A DNA stretch of 64,000 bases from Talpa occidentalis (lineage: Eukaryota; Chordata; Mammalia; Eulipotyphla; Talpidae). Below the pieces are notes generated by a model, which worked only from the letters and a program-made list of their open reading frames with translations, searched no databases and was not told the DNA's origin. The first letter of the stretch is position 1; each line of letters starts with the position of its first letter. This document shows, piece after piece, positions 34,790-45,830 of this stretch. Made by a program: the position numbers and the translations under genes. Location of the stretch: NCBI RefSeq assembly GCF_014898055.3, contig NW_023603184.1, positions 116,674,615 through 116,738,614 of the forward strand, given 5' to 3'.

Positions 34790-34913
34790 TTGAAAAAGAA
34801 AGGAGGAAATAACCTATAATCATACTACCCTAAAATATCAACGATTAACTGGGCTTGCATATATCCTTCCAGTATCGCCTCCATGTGCACTTACTGTTAC
34901 AAAAATTATATCA
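34790..34913 (-). mobile_element. Old L1 fragment, part 1, split by a SINE
   Basis: 'cctataatcatactacccta', 'tatatccttccagtatcgcc' and 'tccatgtgcac' match the reversed L1M 3' UTR. It resumes after the SINE at 35201. Confidence 0.6.
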
Positions 34914-35200
34914 GGGCCTCCCCAGAAGCGCAGCGGATAGAGCGCAGCGCAGTGAGGCTGTCCGCAGCCTCTGTAGCACAGGTTCAATTCCCCGCCGGCC
35001 AGGGAGATTCCCACATGATACAGCAGACCTCTCCTGTCACACCCACTGCTCCCCTCAGCAGCGTATTTCAGTCCGTTTGCCTGTTCTGCTCCCCACTCTG
35101 TCTCTGGTGACTCCTCTTACCTTCCTGCACCTCTGGCCTATACCCCAGCTATTGTATAAATTTTTTAAAAAGTTTAAAAAATAAATAAATAAAAGCTTGA
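34914..35200 (+). mobile_element. tRNA-derived SINE, older subfamily
   Basis: Begins GGGCCTCCCCAGAAGCGC and carries the full body ('cctctcctgtcacacccact'), ending in 'aaaaataaataaataaaa'. Target duplication not resolved. Confidence 0.88.
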
Positions 35201-35420
35201 AATCCGATGTGGAATTAGTTTTTAAAAAAATGTTTTATCAATAAATTTTGCATCCTGAATTTTCACTTAAATGTATATTTAAATTCTTTCTATACATTGC
35301 TAGATACTATTTATAAGGATTATTGGAATAGCTGCAGAATATTCCAGTAAATGGCTGTAGTACAGTGTAGGTGAACATTTCCCTAAGTTTAAACTCCCAG
35401 TTTTTTACTTTATAGGTAAG
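35201..35420 (-). mobile_element. Old L1 fragment, part 2
   Basis: 'ttttgcatcctgaattttca', 'ctttctatacattgctagat' and 'gaatattccagtaaatggct' continue the L1M element left of the SINE. Confidence 0.6.
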
Positions 35421-37180
35421 TATAAATATATGTGCATGGAGAAAATGGACAAGGCATACACAAAATCTGATATTAATGGAAGCTTTTGTTTAGGCCTTTG
35501 TGCTCCTTTCAACCAGAAAGTGATGAAGCTTATAGGGCGTGGATTCTGCCTACTGTGGGCCACTGTTGTAGATACCCGTGAATATAAATCTGGTATTATT
35601 TATTGTTCTAAGTTAAAAACATAGCATAAATATCTTAAAATTTTGGCTAGAGTAAGGAATCAAGATTTACAATAATATTTGGAAAATTGATTAAAATTCA
35701 GAAGAGCAACTTCTGTATGGAAGCTAATAAAATAAGAAAACTTATAAGCCCCATAATAAGTCAGAAAGAAATGCTGTTGAAGTATAAATAAAATTTATAA
35801 CTCAAACTAACTTTTTGTATTGGGGTCCTCTCCTGCTTGTACAAATCTGCCTGGTCACTGTCCTCTGAGGAGGTTATGCTGACAGGAGGCAGCTCTATAC
35901 TCCACTGTGAGTCTGTTAGTGCTCTGCATGGTCAGAGGGCTCAGCTGACCTGACCTACTCCCTGGACTCTGATGGGTCTCAGGTTCTGGTCCAACATCCT
36001 CCAGTAACTCCACAGCTTTAGCACTTTCCATCAAATTTAAAAACATATTTCCCTTGCTAGCTTAAGCTTCATTTAGACTTGTATATCTATTATAAATAAT
36101 GAAAAGAGGCTGATGTGGTTATTCAAGAGTAGTGTCCAGGCAATTCTCCAAATCTATTTAACTTTCCTAATCTTGTTTAGGAACTGGAAGACTGGTGGAC
36201 CCTCAATTTGGATGTGAAATTTTGTGGCCCTGCTAAACTTGGTCTTGAGGTATAGGGCTACAGCTGTAGATCTTGACACCTGTTTTTCAGTTCTAGTTCC
36301 AAACACAATTTCTTGACAGCTATATTAGGAAAAGCATTTAAGCTGTGTCCACAGGAGCAATAAAGGCAAATCTGATTGTTTAGTGGGTCTGATTACCTAA
36401 ATCAGGGAATCCGCCTTTAGTGTGGTGCAGGCTGGCTCAGGACAACACTGCTATCTGTTGTGGAATCGCAAGGGTGTGTATCAGTAACTTCTGAGCAGAG
36501 ACCAGAAAAATGGAATTAGCCTAGATCTGGAAAAAAAAAAAACCAGTAAGTAAGCATCTCCTAAAATTGAAGTTGATCAAACAGAGGCCCGTAGGTGGAG
36601 GCTATGGTATCTCCTCAGAGATGATGTGAGTTTAGGCAAGTCTAGAAGTAAGAAGGTCTGTTGCTACCTCAAAGTGAGGGAAAGAATCAAGTATAACCAA
36701 TCAAAATTAGGCCATGTACTATGGTCAGATTAAGTGCAGTCCTTTGCAGCCCTAAGGAATCACTACATGAGTGAGCAATTGGGACAATAACATTAGCTGA
36801 GATGACTAATTGCTTGACATATATACTTGGCTACATTCCATTCAAAGAATATGGAGAAAGACCTGCTTCTCTCTTTATTACGAATTTGTTAATGTTCTAA
36901 TTTTTCAGCTGGTGGTTTAGTATTATTTCAAACAATGCCTTAGCTTTTCTTATATACTTTTCTTCCCCCAAACTCCAGTTTAATGTCAAGAACATTTATC
37001 CCCCATAATTCAAATTTGGGGTTCTGCCAAAGTCTCTTACAAGATTCCACTGTGATACTTGATCCTGAATTTCTAATGTGGACCAATATATCCTATTCTT
37101 TTCCAACAAATGCCAGACCTTCAAAACAGCATGACCCAAGTGACTTGTTGATAAAGGTTTTAGAGTTCAGACTCACTCAG
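35421..37180. other. Unassigned DNA
   Basis: No supportable gene or repeat. A short A-run at about 36530-36542 has no visible target duplication. Confidence 0.45.
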
Positions 37181-37184
37181 GCCT

Positions 37185-37285
37185 AAAAATGTAAACTTCT
37201 TGAGGGCAGGCTCTGCCTGTACTACCCTTTGCTTCTCCTCATGCTTAGTAAGCACTGTGCTGGCCCAATGAATAATAAATGATAA
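37185..37285 (+). mobile_element. L2 LINE 3' end
   Basis: 'gtaaacttcttgagggcagg', 'ctctgcctgtactacc', 'ttagtaagcactgtgctggc' and 'aatgaataataaatga' match the L2 3' terminus. Confidence 0.75.
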
Positions 37286-39267
37286 TGGGTTTATCTCTGT
37301 CCATATAGCTATATGTAATGGAAAAAAGAGAGCTTGAGAGAGTAAGAAAGGTTAAGTGAAAATAGAATAATAAATAAATGTTACAGGGTGAGAGAACTTG
37401 AATGAAGTTCCTGCTTAGTGAATATGTGCTTAGGACATAAATGAGGTGTGTAGCTGTTTAAAAAAGAGAAGAAGTAGAACAATCTTCAGCATGCTCTGTC
37501 CTCAACATTCCCCAAGTACGGTGTATTTTTTCAGATTTTCTTAAGGGTTTTTCTCTGCTCTCTCCAATTACCCTTTGAGGATCATCACTGAAGGATGGAT
37601 CTGACACTTCTGCTTTCTGAAATAGCCCTGGTACCTCATGGAGATGCAATTCTCCAGCTTTCAGTTCCCATTTGGTAATAGCCCCATGCACATCAAGTCT
37701 GACAGGACATTTACTGCTTTTGGCAGCAGAGTGAGGTCTGTGCATAAGAATGACTGATGAGGAAAATTCCACAGAAGGAGTCAGGAATGAGAGCAGCCTG
37801 GCCTGGTGGGGAAGGGCAGCTCTCTGAGCCAGAGCCCAGGATGCTTGCTAAGGAGGATGGCTAAGGAGAGAGCTGTTGTTAAGCCAGGAGGCAGCCCACT
37901 GGCAGGTCCCCCTTCCCCATTTTCTGAAGGAACCATTGTCTTCCCTGTGCATACTTTATACTTCAACCCCATTGCTTGTCCAACGAACATTCTGTAAAAA
38001 TGAAATCTTCAAGAATAACTTGGTACATGGAGAAAAGCAGTCATATTACAGAATAATTATTCAGGTAGCAGAGAGTTTCAGTTTTATTTCTTGAGAGAAA
38101 AAATACTTTAAGGTAAACATGCACTTGACTCCTTTACTTTAATCAATTCCTTGTAAAATGGGCATACTTGCATTAGTTTATGCCATACAAATGCTATTCA
38201 GGGTTAATTAATACCTTATAAATGTGAACTTCAAATAAAAACAATTTCAGGTAAAACCGACAAGTTTTAAAATAACAGGCACATCTACCTGTATGTGTTA
38301 AGCACTAAGAAATTTCCTTTATTTAAATCACTGCTGAACTTAAAAACCCTAAGCAGCAGGATGTTTTCAACCCTAATACGTAACTCGTTATTGGCTGTTG
38401 AAACAATGCTCGTATAAAATACTGTACAACTTAGTAATTCTGTGCAGAATCTGATTCATTAGGGAAAAGTTCTCTTGGGTTATTTTAGGCACTTAGGTAC
38501 ATATTCATTGAGCCAGTCTACTGTCATAGCAACTGATTTACCACAAAAAAGCAAGGAAGTGCCCTAAATCAGAAGTGTTCTTCCTTCCTTCCCCTTCATT
38601 TGGAATCTTTTTTTGACTGTTAGAATTTTCATGACTCAGGCATTATCATGGAAATTTTCACTTAATAAATTATAATTCTGGGGCTGTTTTAAATTTCTGA
38701 AGTGCCAGTTTAAATGGTTGTTCAGATGCTATGGTGTAGCACCTAACGTTGGAGAGCATGCTAGAAGCCTGGAAAATTATATGACATATGAATGGGAAAA
38801 TGAACTCCATGAATCTGTGTAACTATCCCCAGAAAATTCAGACTGAGAAACACCAGATCAGTCAACAATTTAAGGTGTGTCTGAATTATCTTAATTTTAA
38901 TCACATTATAGTCAGTCTGATCCCACATGGTATTATAAACTGCTTTACACATTCCAAAAATTTAACCAAATAGCCGAACAATGGCCTGATAGAGCAGTCT
39001 CCTGCATACAGATACTCCCAAGGTGGGGATGAAAGTGAATCCTTTGGGAGAATATGTTTTAGTCACTCATAGTCAATGAGCAATGAAACAAATTGCTGGG
39101 GGTGAGGAGACTCTGTAATGACTTCTCTGTGAAAATCGCGTTTTAAAAGATCTCACTAACATTTGGGTTTTCTAAAGTCATAAAGTGTTTGTATAACATC
39201 ACCACAGACATTCACCAAATCAAAGAATAAGGCTTGGAAAGCAAGTATTAATTCTTTTTTTTTTTTT
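37286..39267. other. Unassigned DNA
   Basis: No gene or confident repeat. The small frames at 37458-37997 on both strands have no recognisable domain. Confidence 0.45.
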
Positions 39268-39281
39268 TAAATGAGGGGGGC

Positions 39282-39518
39282 ATCTCAGCACTATGAAGCT
39301 GTCGGCAGCCACTGCAGCATGAGTTTGATCCCCAGCCAGAGAGCTAACCCACATGGCGCAACAGACCTCTCCTGTCATACCTGCTGCTCCTCTCAGCAGT
39401 GTATTTCAGTCAATCTGCCTGTTATGCTCCTCATTTTGTATCTGGTAAATCCTCTTATCCCCTACACCTCTTGCCTACACCCCAGCTTTTGTATGCATAA
39501 ATAAATAAATTAAATCTT
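39282..39518 (+). mobile_element. 5'-truncated tRNA-derived SINE, older subfamily
   Basis: Starts about 35 bp into the element ('catctcagcactatgaagct'), so the first tRNA-like segment with the A box is missing. It ends 'aaataaataaattaaatctt', keeping the terminator. A duplication AAATGAGGGGGG is present on both sides (39269-39280 and about 39524-39535), so the shortened copy was inserted in that state. Confidence 0.88.
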
Positions 39519-39535
39519 TTTAAAAATGAGGGGGG

Positions 39536-40440
39536 TAAAAGAAAGGAAATACATGTCTAGAATCACTTATCTGAAATGCTCAGAGTCCAGAAGTGTTTTG
39601 TAATTTAGAACTTTTCCCATCTTGGACAGATAAGGAGATAAATATACCCTATCACACATAAAACCTCCAGTGAGGTCTGGATAATACCCTGTAAAAAACA
39701 AATTATGTATGTTTCATTATGGCCTTTTATTTTAAAAAGTAGGTCATGTGAAAATGGAATAAAGTCCTCTATTTTTCAAAAAAAAAAAAAGAGAAAGAAA
39801 CAAATGGATATTTCTTTGGTGAAATGTATGAACATTCACACTGGTTGTGATCAATGGAGATTAAAAACTGCCTCAAGTCAGGTCAGGGCAAGTTTTGTTG
39901 CCAAATGAGTTCAGGTCTGGTCAGGCACTGGTGCCAAATGAGTGATGAAAAGGCTTTCATTCATCAAACCACTTTGGACTTCAAAATTGGTAGAGAAGGG
40001 ATGGTGAACCTGTACTGCTTTATGCAGTGACTAATTTATGGCCCCCTTTCCACACACATAAAGCTGTTTGTGTTTACTGTTCAAAAAGAAAACAGGCGAA
40101 TTAAGTAAGATGTGATAGAACTAACATCAATATAGGGCAATAGTACAATTGGGGGACACCTGCCTCCCAGCAGAATATTCTTTATGTTTCTAATAAAAAT
40201 AGGAAGCTGAGTAAATAGTAGAACTTATGACCTTGTATCACAAGCGGTGTGATGGTGATTCCTGTGTTATGATGGTTCAGATATAGTCAGTTAGGATATA
40301 CCTTCATACAACAGTGGGGCAAGAGAGTGAATAAAGAATAGTGGGATGCCTGGCAATAATAGGTATGATTATGTGACAGGCATATTTGTGCAGAGGCAAA
40401 GAGGCCGTTGTACCTTAACAAAAGCAAGAGGCTATTTTGT
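39536..40440. other. Unassigned DNA
   Basis: No gene seen. An A-run at 39779-39790 could end an old retroinsertion, but no target duplication was found. Confidence 0.45.
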
Positions 40441-40458
40441 AAAAATAACTTGCTCACA

Positions 40459-42242
40459 ATAAGACAAGAGAAAGACATACAAGGAATCCAAATAGGAAAA
40501 GAAGAAGTCGAACTATCACTATTTGTAGATGACAGGATCATATACATAGAGAACCCCAAAAACTCCACAGAAAAACTAATTCAACTAATCAATCAGTTCA
40601 GTAAAGTGGCAGGATACAAAATCAACATGCAAAAATCAGTAGCCTTCCTATACACAAACAATAAATCTGAAGAAGAAATAAAAAAAAAAAAACCATCCCT
40701 TTTATTATCGAAACAAAAATAATCAAATACTTGGGAATAAATCTAACAAAAGAGGTAAAGGACCTATACAAAGAAAACTATAAAACACTGTTAAAAGAAA
40801 TAGAAGAAGACACAAAGAAATGGAAAGACATCCCCTGCTCATGGATTGGAAGAATAAACATTATTAAAATGGCCATCCTACCAAAAGCAATATAGAGATT
40901 CAATGCTATGCCAATAAAAATTTCAATGTCATTCTTCAAAGAAATAGAACAATTATTGATGAAATTCATATGTAATCACCAAAAACCCTGAATAGCCAAA
41001 GCTCTCCTGAAAAAAAAAGAAGGGAATGGAGGTATCACACTCCCAGACTTCAAACTATACTACAAAGCCATAATCATCAAAACTGCATGGTATTGGAACA
41101 AGAACAGACACACAGACCAATGGAATCGAATAGAAAACCCAGAAATAAACCCACAGATTTATGGTCAACTAATTTTTGACAAAGGAGCAAAGAATATGCA
41201 TTGGAGCAAAGAAAGTTTGTTCAATAAATGGTGCTGGGAAAACTGTGTCGCTACATGCAAAAGAATGAAGCTTGACTACTACCTTACACCATGCACAAAA
41301 ACCAACTCAAAATGGATTAAAGAACTAGACAAAAGACCTGAAAGCATAAAATACATAGAAGGAAATATAGGGGAAACACTACATGATATTCACATCAAAG
41401 ACATCTTTACAGACACATCATCCAAAGCAGTGATAGTGAAGGCAAAGATAAACAGCTGGGACTACATCAAATTAAAGAGCTTCTGCACAGCAAAAGGGAC
41501 AATAACAAAAACAAAGAGAAACCCCACCAACTGGGAGAACATTTTTGCACACAACACTAATGATAAAGGACTGATGACAAAAATCTACAAAGAGCTGATG
41601 AGACTCAACAAAAACAAAGAAAATAATCCTGTCAAAAAATGGGCAGAAGAGCTAAAAAGAAACTTCTCTGAAGAAGAAATAAACAGGCATATGAAAAAAT
41701 GTTCAACATCACTTGTAATCAGGGAAATGCAAATCAAAACTACCATGAGATACCATCTTATACCAGTGAGAATGGCACATATTAAAAAAACTAGCAACAA
41801 CAAATGTTGGCGAGGTTGTGGAGAAAAAGGAACTCTCCTGCACTGTTGGTGGGAGTGCAAACTGGTCCAACCACAATGGAGATCTGTGTGGAGATTTCTT
41901 GACCTACTAAACATAGAACTTCCATATGATCCAGCAATTCCACTCTTAGGTATTTACCAAGACACAGAAACATCAATTCCAAAGAGCACCTGCACCCCTA
42001 TGTTTATAGCAGCACTATTTACAATAGCTAAGCTCTGGAAACAACCCAAATGCCCAAAAATAGATGACTGGATCAAGAAGATGTGGTACATATACACCAT
42101 GGAATATTACTCAGCATTCAAAAAAGATAAACACATGCAATTTGCAGCAACATGGATGGCGCTGGAAAGGATCATGCTCAGTGAAATAAGCCAGAAAGAA
42201 AAAGAAAAATACCGGATGGTCTCACTCATAGCAGGAATCTAG
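40459..42242 (+). pseudogene. L1 ORF2 remnant (reverse transcriptase C-terminal half)
   Basis: The first frame opens inside the reverse transcriptase domain with [16 protein letters not shown]. The active-site box reads LFVDDRIIY where active L1s have FADD, so the alanine is valine. The frame shifts in an A-run near 40680-40692. The next part has two in-frame stops near 40892 (TAG) and 40989 (TGA, likely CpG decay of CGA). A long open part (41196-42242, 348 codons) then covers the C-terminal domain, including a cysteine-containing [18 protein letters not shown] stretch and the terminal SLIAGI. Not functional. Confidence 0.93.
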
Positions 42243-42330
42243 AAAACTTAAATAAGGGACCAGGAAAAAGAATAACTGTAAGAAAGGAAAAATCAAAATC
42301 AACAAATAACTATGAACCAGAGACACTCTA

Positions 42331-42364
42331 TGGGGGTGGGGGGGTGGGGAAAGGAGGGATTGGG
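42331..42364 (+). other. G-rich tract in the L1 3' UTR (possible G-quadruplex)
   Basis: Several G-runs of three to seven follow each other within 34 bases just after the ORF2 stop. A G-rich, quadruplex-forming tract is a known feature of young mammalian L1 3' UTRs. Confidence 0.75.
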
Positions 42365-42451
42365 GTCAAAATAAGTGGGTTGCAATTGCATGGAGAATAT
42401 AAAAATAAAATTAATTAAAATAAAAAATGAAAAAAAAAAAACTTGCTCACT

Positions 42452-43005
42452 GTGGTCCCCCACACTTCCACTTTGCTTTATATGATAGTAGGTTTTAAAA
42501 CAACCAATGTACACATTGTACAATGTACAACTTCTGTTACATCTGGGTTCAGAAAACTATTTTCTTCTATAGTTTCCTGAATTAGTCTTATTTCTTGACT
42601 GTCATATCTCATAACTCACAACCTTCTATGACTGAATTTTGGCCTTTCTTTTTCCTGTTACCCGTACTTGAAAGATAGCTAGTCCTTTTCCCGTGCTCCC
42701 CCCAATTTTCATTGCAACACTAAGCAAAAAGACTTCGTTGAATTATTTTTTATCCAAAATATAGGGATGTGTGTATATATAAAGCAAACAACTGAAAAGG
42801 GAAAATCTATTGTGAACATTCATATTTCAATGAATATGAATCTCTTCAATTTCACTCTTCAGAGATATTAGCCATTAGGGCTGTGTCTCAAACAGCTTCG
42901 AACACAAACACGTATTTATGTATGTGTGTATATACACATATTGTGCATGTATATATGTTTACATGTGATATCTATACGCATTCATAGTCTATATGTTATG
43001 GAGGA
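42452..43005. other. Unassigned AT-rich DNA
   Basis: Contains a TATA/TGTA-rich low-complexity stretch at about 42910-42975. No gene. Confidence 0.45.
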
Positions 43006-43009
43006 ATTT

Positions 43010-43200
43010 GTTGTTGACTTAACAAAAATAACATCATCTGTAAATACTGTTATGTAGCTTGTTTATTTTTGCCTCTTTAAGAATGTACCATGGACATCTT
43101 CCCATATTTTTATAGATGTATTGTTTATGATTCTTTTTTGGTAAGTTGCATTCTTTAAGTATAATTGTGTATAGTTATTAATTTATTCCTGCATTCACTC
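43010..43200 (-). mobile_element. Old L1 3' UTR fragment
   Basis: 'tgttatgtagcttgtttatt', 'tggacatcttcccatatttt' and 'gtataattgtgtatagttat' resemble the reversed L1M 3' UTR. Confidence 0.5.
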
Positions 43201-43745
43201 AAGTAATATTTATTGATCATTAAAATGAAGAAAATATGTACAGGTTGCCATGGAAATTGAAATTGCAAGATTGTAAGAGATAATTTTTCTCCTCTGGATG
43301 CTTATTATAATGTGGAAATAGAAATAAGACAGGGACACATATAAACACAATATTAAGTAGTACAGAATATGTAAACTTAGATTTTAACACTGCCATAGAT
43401 CATAAGTAAATTAACTTTTAGAAGGACAGATCGGGAAAGTTTTTTTTAGGAGATTTTGTATTTAAATTGAATCTAGAAAGATTGATGGGATTTCAAATGA
43501 TATAAAGAAGGGAGAAATAAATACCTTTAGCCAGATCTCTGAAAAAGGATGTTTAGGACATGTTCACAGAAGGTCCATAATTCAAACCATAGATTGTAAA
43601 ACTGGTCTTGATTTCAGAGGTATTAAAAAGTGGGGGGACATGTACAAATTAAAATATATTATTTGGTTAATTTGACTGAAATGTCAGATTGGCAGATTTC
43701 CAGAAGTTAGAATTAATAACTTTCCAGAAGTTAGAACTCAGTCAT
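43201..43745. other. Unassigned DNA with a small tandem duplication
   Basis: A unit TTTCCAGAAGTTAGAA is present twice at about 43697-43737. No gene. Confidence 0.45.
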
Positions 43746-43746
43746 T

Positions 43747-43826
43747 CTATTGAATGTTTACATTGTTTACACAATGCCATATCCATACATATGCAGATCA
43801 TCATAAAGAGAAGTTAGTAGAAGCCA
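43747..43826 (+). repeat. Direct repeat, copy 1 (unidentified)
   Basis: About 80 bp starting 'tattgaatgtttacattg' and containing 'acatatgcagatcatcataa'. It recurs at 44727-44807 at roughly 85% identity by eye. I do not recognise it. Confidence 0.7.
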
Positions 43827-44094
43827 GGTCATGGAAATCTTGAATGCCAAGGAAAACCTGAAATTCACCTATTTTAATTCTTGCAGAGAATTCCATATCT
43901 TTCTTCTCTTATCACAAGCTGTTAGAATTTAGAAAGAGACTAGATAAACTAGTTTTGAAAGAATATATTCTGGAGTCCTTCCTCAAATAACATCTTTAAA
44001 GTCATTGGTCCATTTTGCCACGCCCTGCCATTAGGAACTAGTTTTTTCCATAAAGAGAGAAACACTTCATGTGAGTTTACTCACTTGCTCAGGA

Positions 44095-44160
44095 CTGTGC
44101 TAAACCCCAAGATGTCAGTGGTGAACAAGACACAGTCTCAGTCTCACATGCTCATGACTT
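44095..44160 (-). mobile_element. L2 LINE 3' end fragment
   Basis: 'ctgtgctaaaccccaagatg' and 'tcagtggtgaacaagacaca' match the reversed L2 3' end. Confidence 0.6.
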
Positions 44161-44726
44161 GATTAATAGCATTCCTAGTGCCTCTCCCTCCTTCCTAGAC
44201 ATCACCAGTGTCAAATTTTGCTGGCCTATCAACCATTAAAAATATCCATCACCTCAGCATCACCTTCTGCTGCCTTGGCCTTGTTTCTCATTTGTGGTTA
44301 TGATTTCCTGCTTGTTCTGCTGAACTCTGATTTCTTGAATTCCCCACACCCTTTCTTAACGCTAAGGTGACTTTGCACCACTTTACTTTTACTTAAAGCA
44401 GAATGACCTACAAAAAAATTTTAGTTTTTATAATCTCCATAATTATCTCTCCAAATAAAAAATATTGTTTTTTGGATTCCATTGAAGTTGAGGAGAACAA
44501 CTGTCATGAAGATGAAACAAGTCCTACAGGAGCTTATTTTCAGTTTTGGGAAAACCATTGTTTCATGTGTTTTGGAATTTTCTATAGTTGTTTCAAAGGC
44601 AGGAGGTTAAAGTCAGGCCCTGTTACCCCATCTTGGAAAGAACGTATTCATTTTTGTGGTCATGTTTGCCTACATATACTTACTGCTGTGTGTTGGTTTC
44701 CACTTCTAACAGAAACTGTTTAGTTG
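44161..44726. other. Unassigned DNA
   Basis: No gene. The 106-codon frame at 44403-44723 has no recognisable domain. Confidence 0.45.
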
Positions 44727-44807
44727 TATTGAATGTTTACATTGTTTACGCAGTGCTGTATCTATACATATGCAGATCATCATAAAGAACGTTAATAAAA
44801 GGTGTAT
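44727..44807 (+). repeat. Direct repeat, copy 2 (unidentified)
   Basis: Second copy of the repeat at 43747, same strand, about 980 bp away. Conserved core 'tacatatgcagatcatcata'. Confidence 0.7.
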
Positions 44808-44850
44808 GTCACTGGCCACAGACTTACCACATTTCTAGTTGAGGCAAATC

Positions 44851-45195
44851 TTTTTTTTTTTTTTTTTTAAATTTTTTTTTAATTTTTTTTTTTTTATATA
44901 GAGGCATGTTTTCTTTCTTTCTTTCTTTATTTGTTTGTTTTTGTTTATACATGAACGGGGTACAGTCAGAAGCTCGGGAGGGTGAGAGAATTCACCAGAG
45001 CCAGAGCGGAGAGCAGAGCAGGCAGAAGGACCGAAGTACACTGCTGAGGGGAGCAGCAGGCGGCAGGAGAGGTCTGCGCGCCGTGTGGGACCCTCCTCCG
45101 GAGGCCAGGGAGCAGCCGGGGATCGAACCGGCGCCGCAGAGGCTGCGGGCAGCTTCGCAACCCAGCGCTCAACCGCTGCGCCACCGGGGAGGCCC
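44851..45195 (-). mobile_element. tRNA-derived SINE, young subfamily, copy 3
   Basis: 5' end (GGGCCTCCCCGGTGGCGC on the minus strand) at 45195. The reversed tail has a long T-rich run, then ATAGAGGCATGT (complement of ACATGCCTCTAT), (CTTT)n and (GTTT)n. A perfect 15-bp duplication TAGTTGAGGCAAATC flanks it (44836-44850 and 45196-45210). The body is CpG-rich and close to the copies at 22238 and 31854. Confidence 0.96.
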
Positions 45196-45210
45196 TAGTT
45201 GAGGCAAATC

Positions 45211-45469
45211 TTAAGTGATCTCTAACCCTTTATAGAATTGCCCTCTTTAATATCCTTAGAAATAAAAATGTACTTTTGAGGGACATACTGTGCTTTTTAA
45301 GATATCCTGTTTCATGTTGGAAAACAAATACTTGTCAGAAAATATGCTTTACAATGGTCTAAAATGTCATTCTGTATCCATCGACTTTTTAGTTCTTACT
45401 GAATTGTGTCTAATCTAAATCTAGAGAAGCTTTTCTTTCCTACTCCTTTTAACCCTCATTGTGCATTAC
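45211..45469. other. Unassigned DNA
   Basis: No feature recognised. Confidence 0.4.
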
Positions 45470-45830
45470 TGACTCAGTCCACAAATGCATGCTGTGTTAG
45501 GCTCCGAGCTTAGCTGGGGGCTGCAGAGGCGAGGAAAAGAAGGTGATGTCTGTGTTTCAGTTTAGTGGTTGGAAGGGGTGTGGCGTTAGAAAGCAATCAA
45601 ATAAGTAAGCCTACAAATATGAGTCAAATGACAGTACGTGTGCCACAAAGAAGCGAGGATTGATGACGCATGGAGAGGATGATTCGATCTGGTCAGGGAA
45701 TTTAGGGAGGACATTCTTGAGGGTGTATGGAGTTGAGATCAGAAAGAAGAGTAGAAGATAATCAGATAGAAGGGGTGAGAGCCTCCAGGGAGAGGGAACA
45801 GCCCAGGTAAAGGCAGAGCAAAATGAGCAA
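45470..45830 (-). mobile_element. L2 LINE 3' region
   Basis: 'gtgttaggctccgagcttag', 'ctgcagaggcgaggaaaa', 'gatctggtcagggaatttag', 'ggaggacattcttgaggg' and 'gggaacagcccaggtaaagg' follow the reversed L2 3' region. Confidence 0.7.

Larger units (their letters stand above)
40458..42440 (+). mobile_element. LINE-1, 5'-truncated
   Basis: About 1.98 kb of the 3' end of a relatively recent L1: the ORF2 portion from the reverse transcriptase domain onward, a short 3' UTR (42243-42430) and a poly(A) tail. The duplication AACTTGCTCAC is present before the element (40447-40457) and right after its tail (about 42440-42450), so the 5' truncation happened at insertion. Full-length L1 is about 6 kb; the promoter, ORF1 and endonuclease domain are absent and the copy cannot move on its own. 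Confidence 0.95.
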
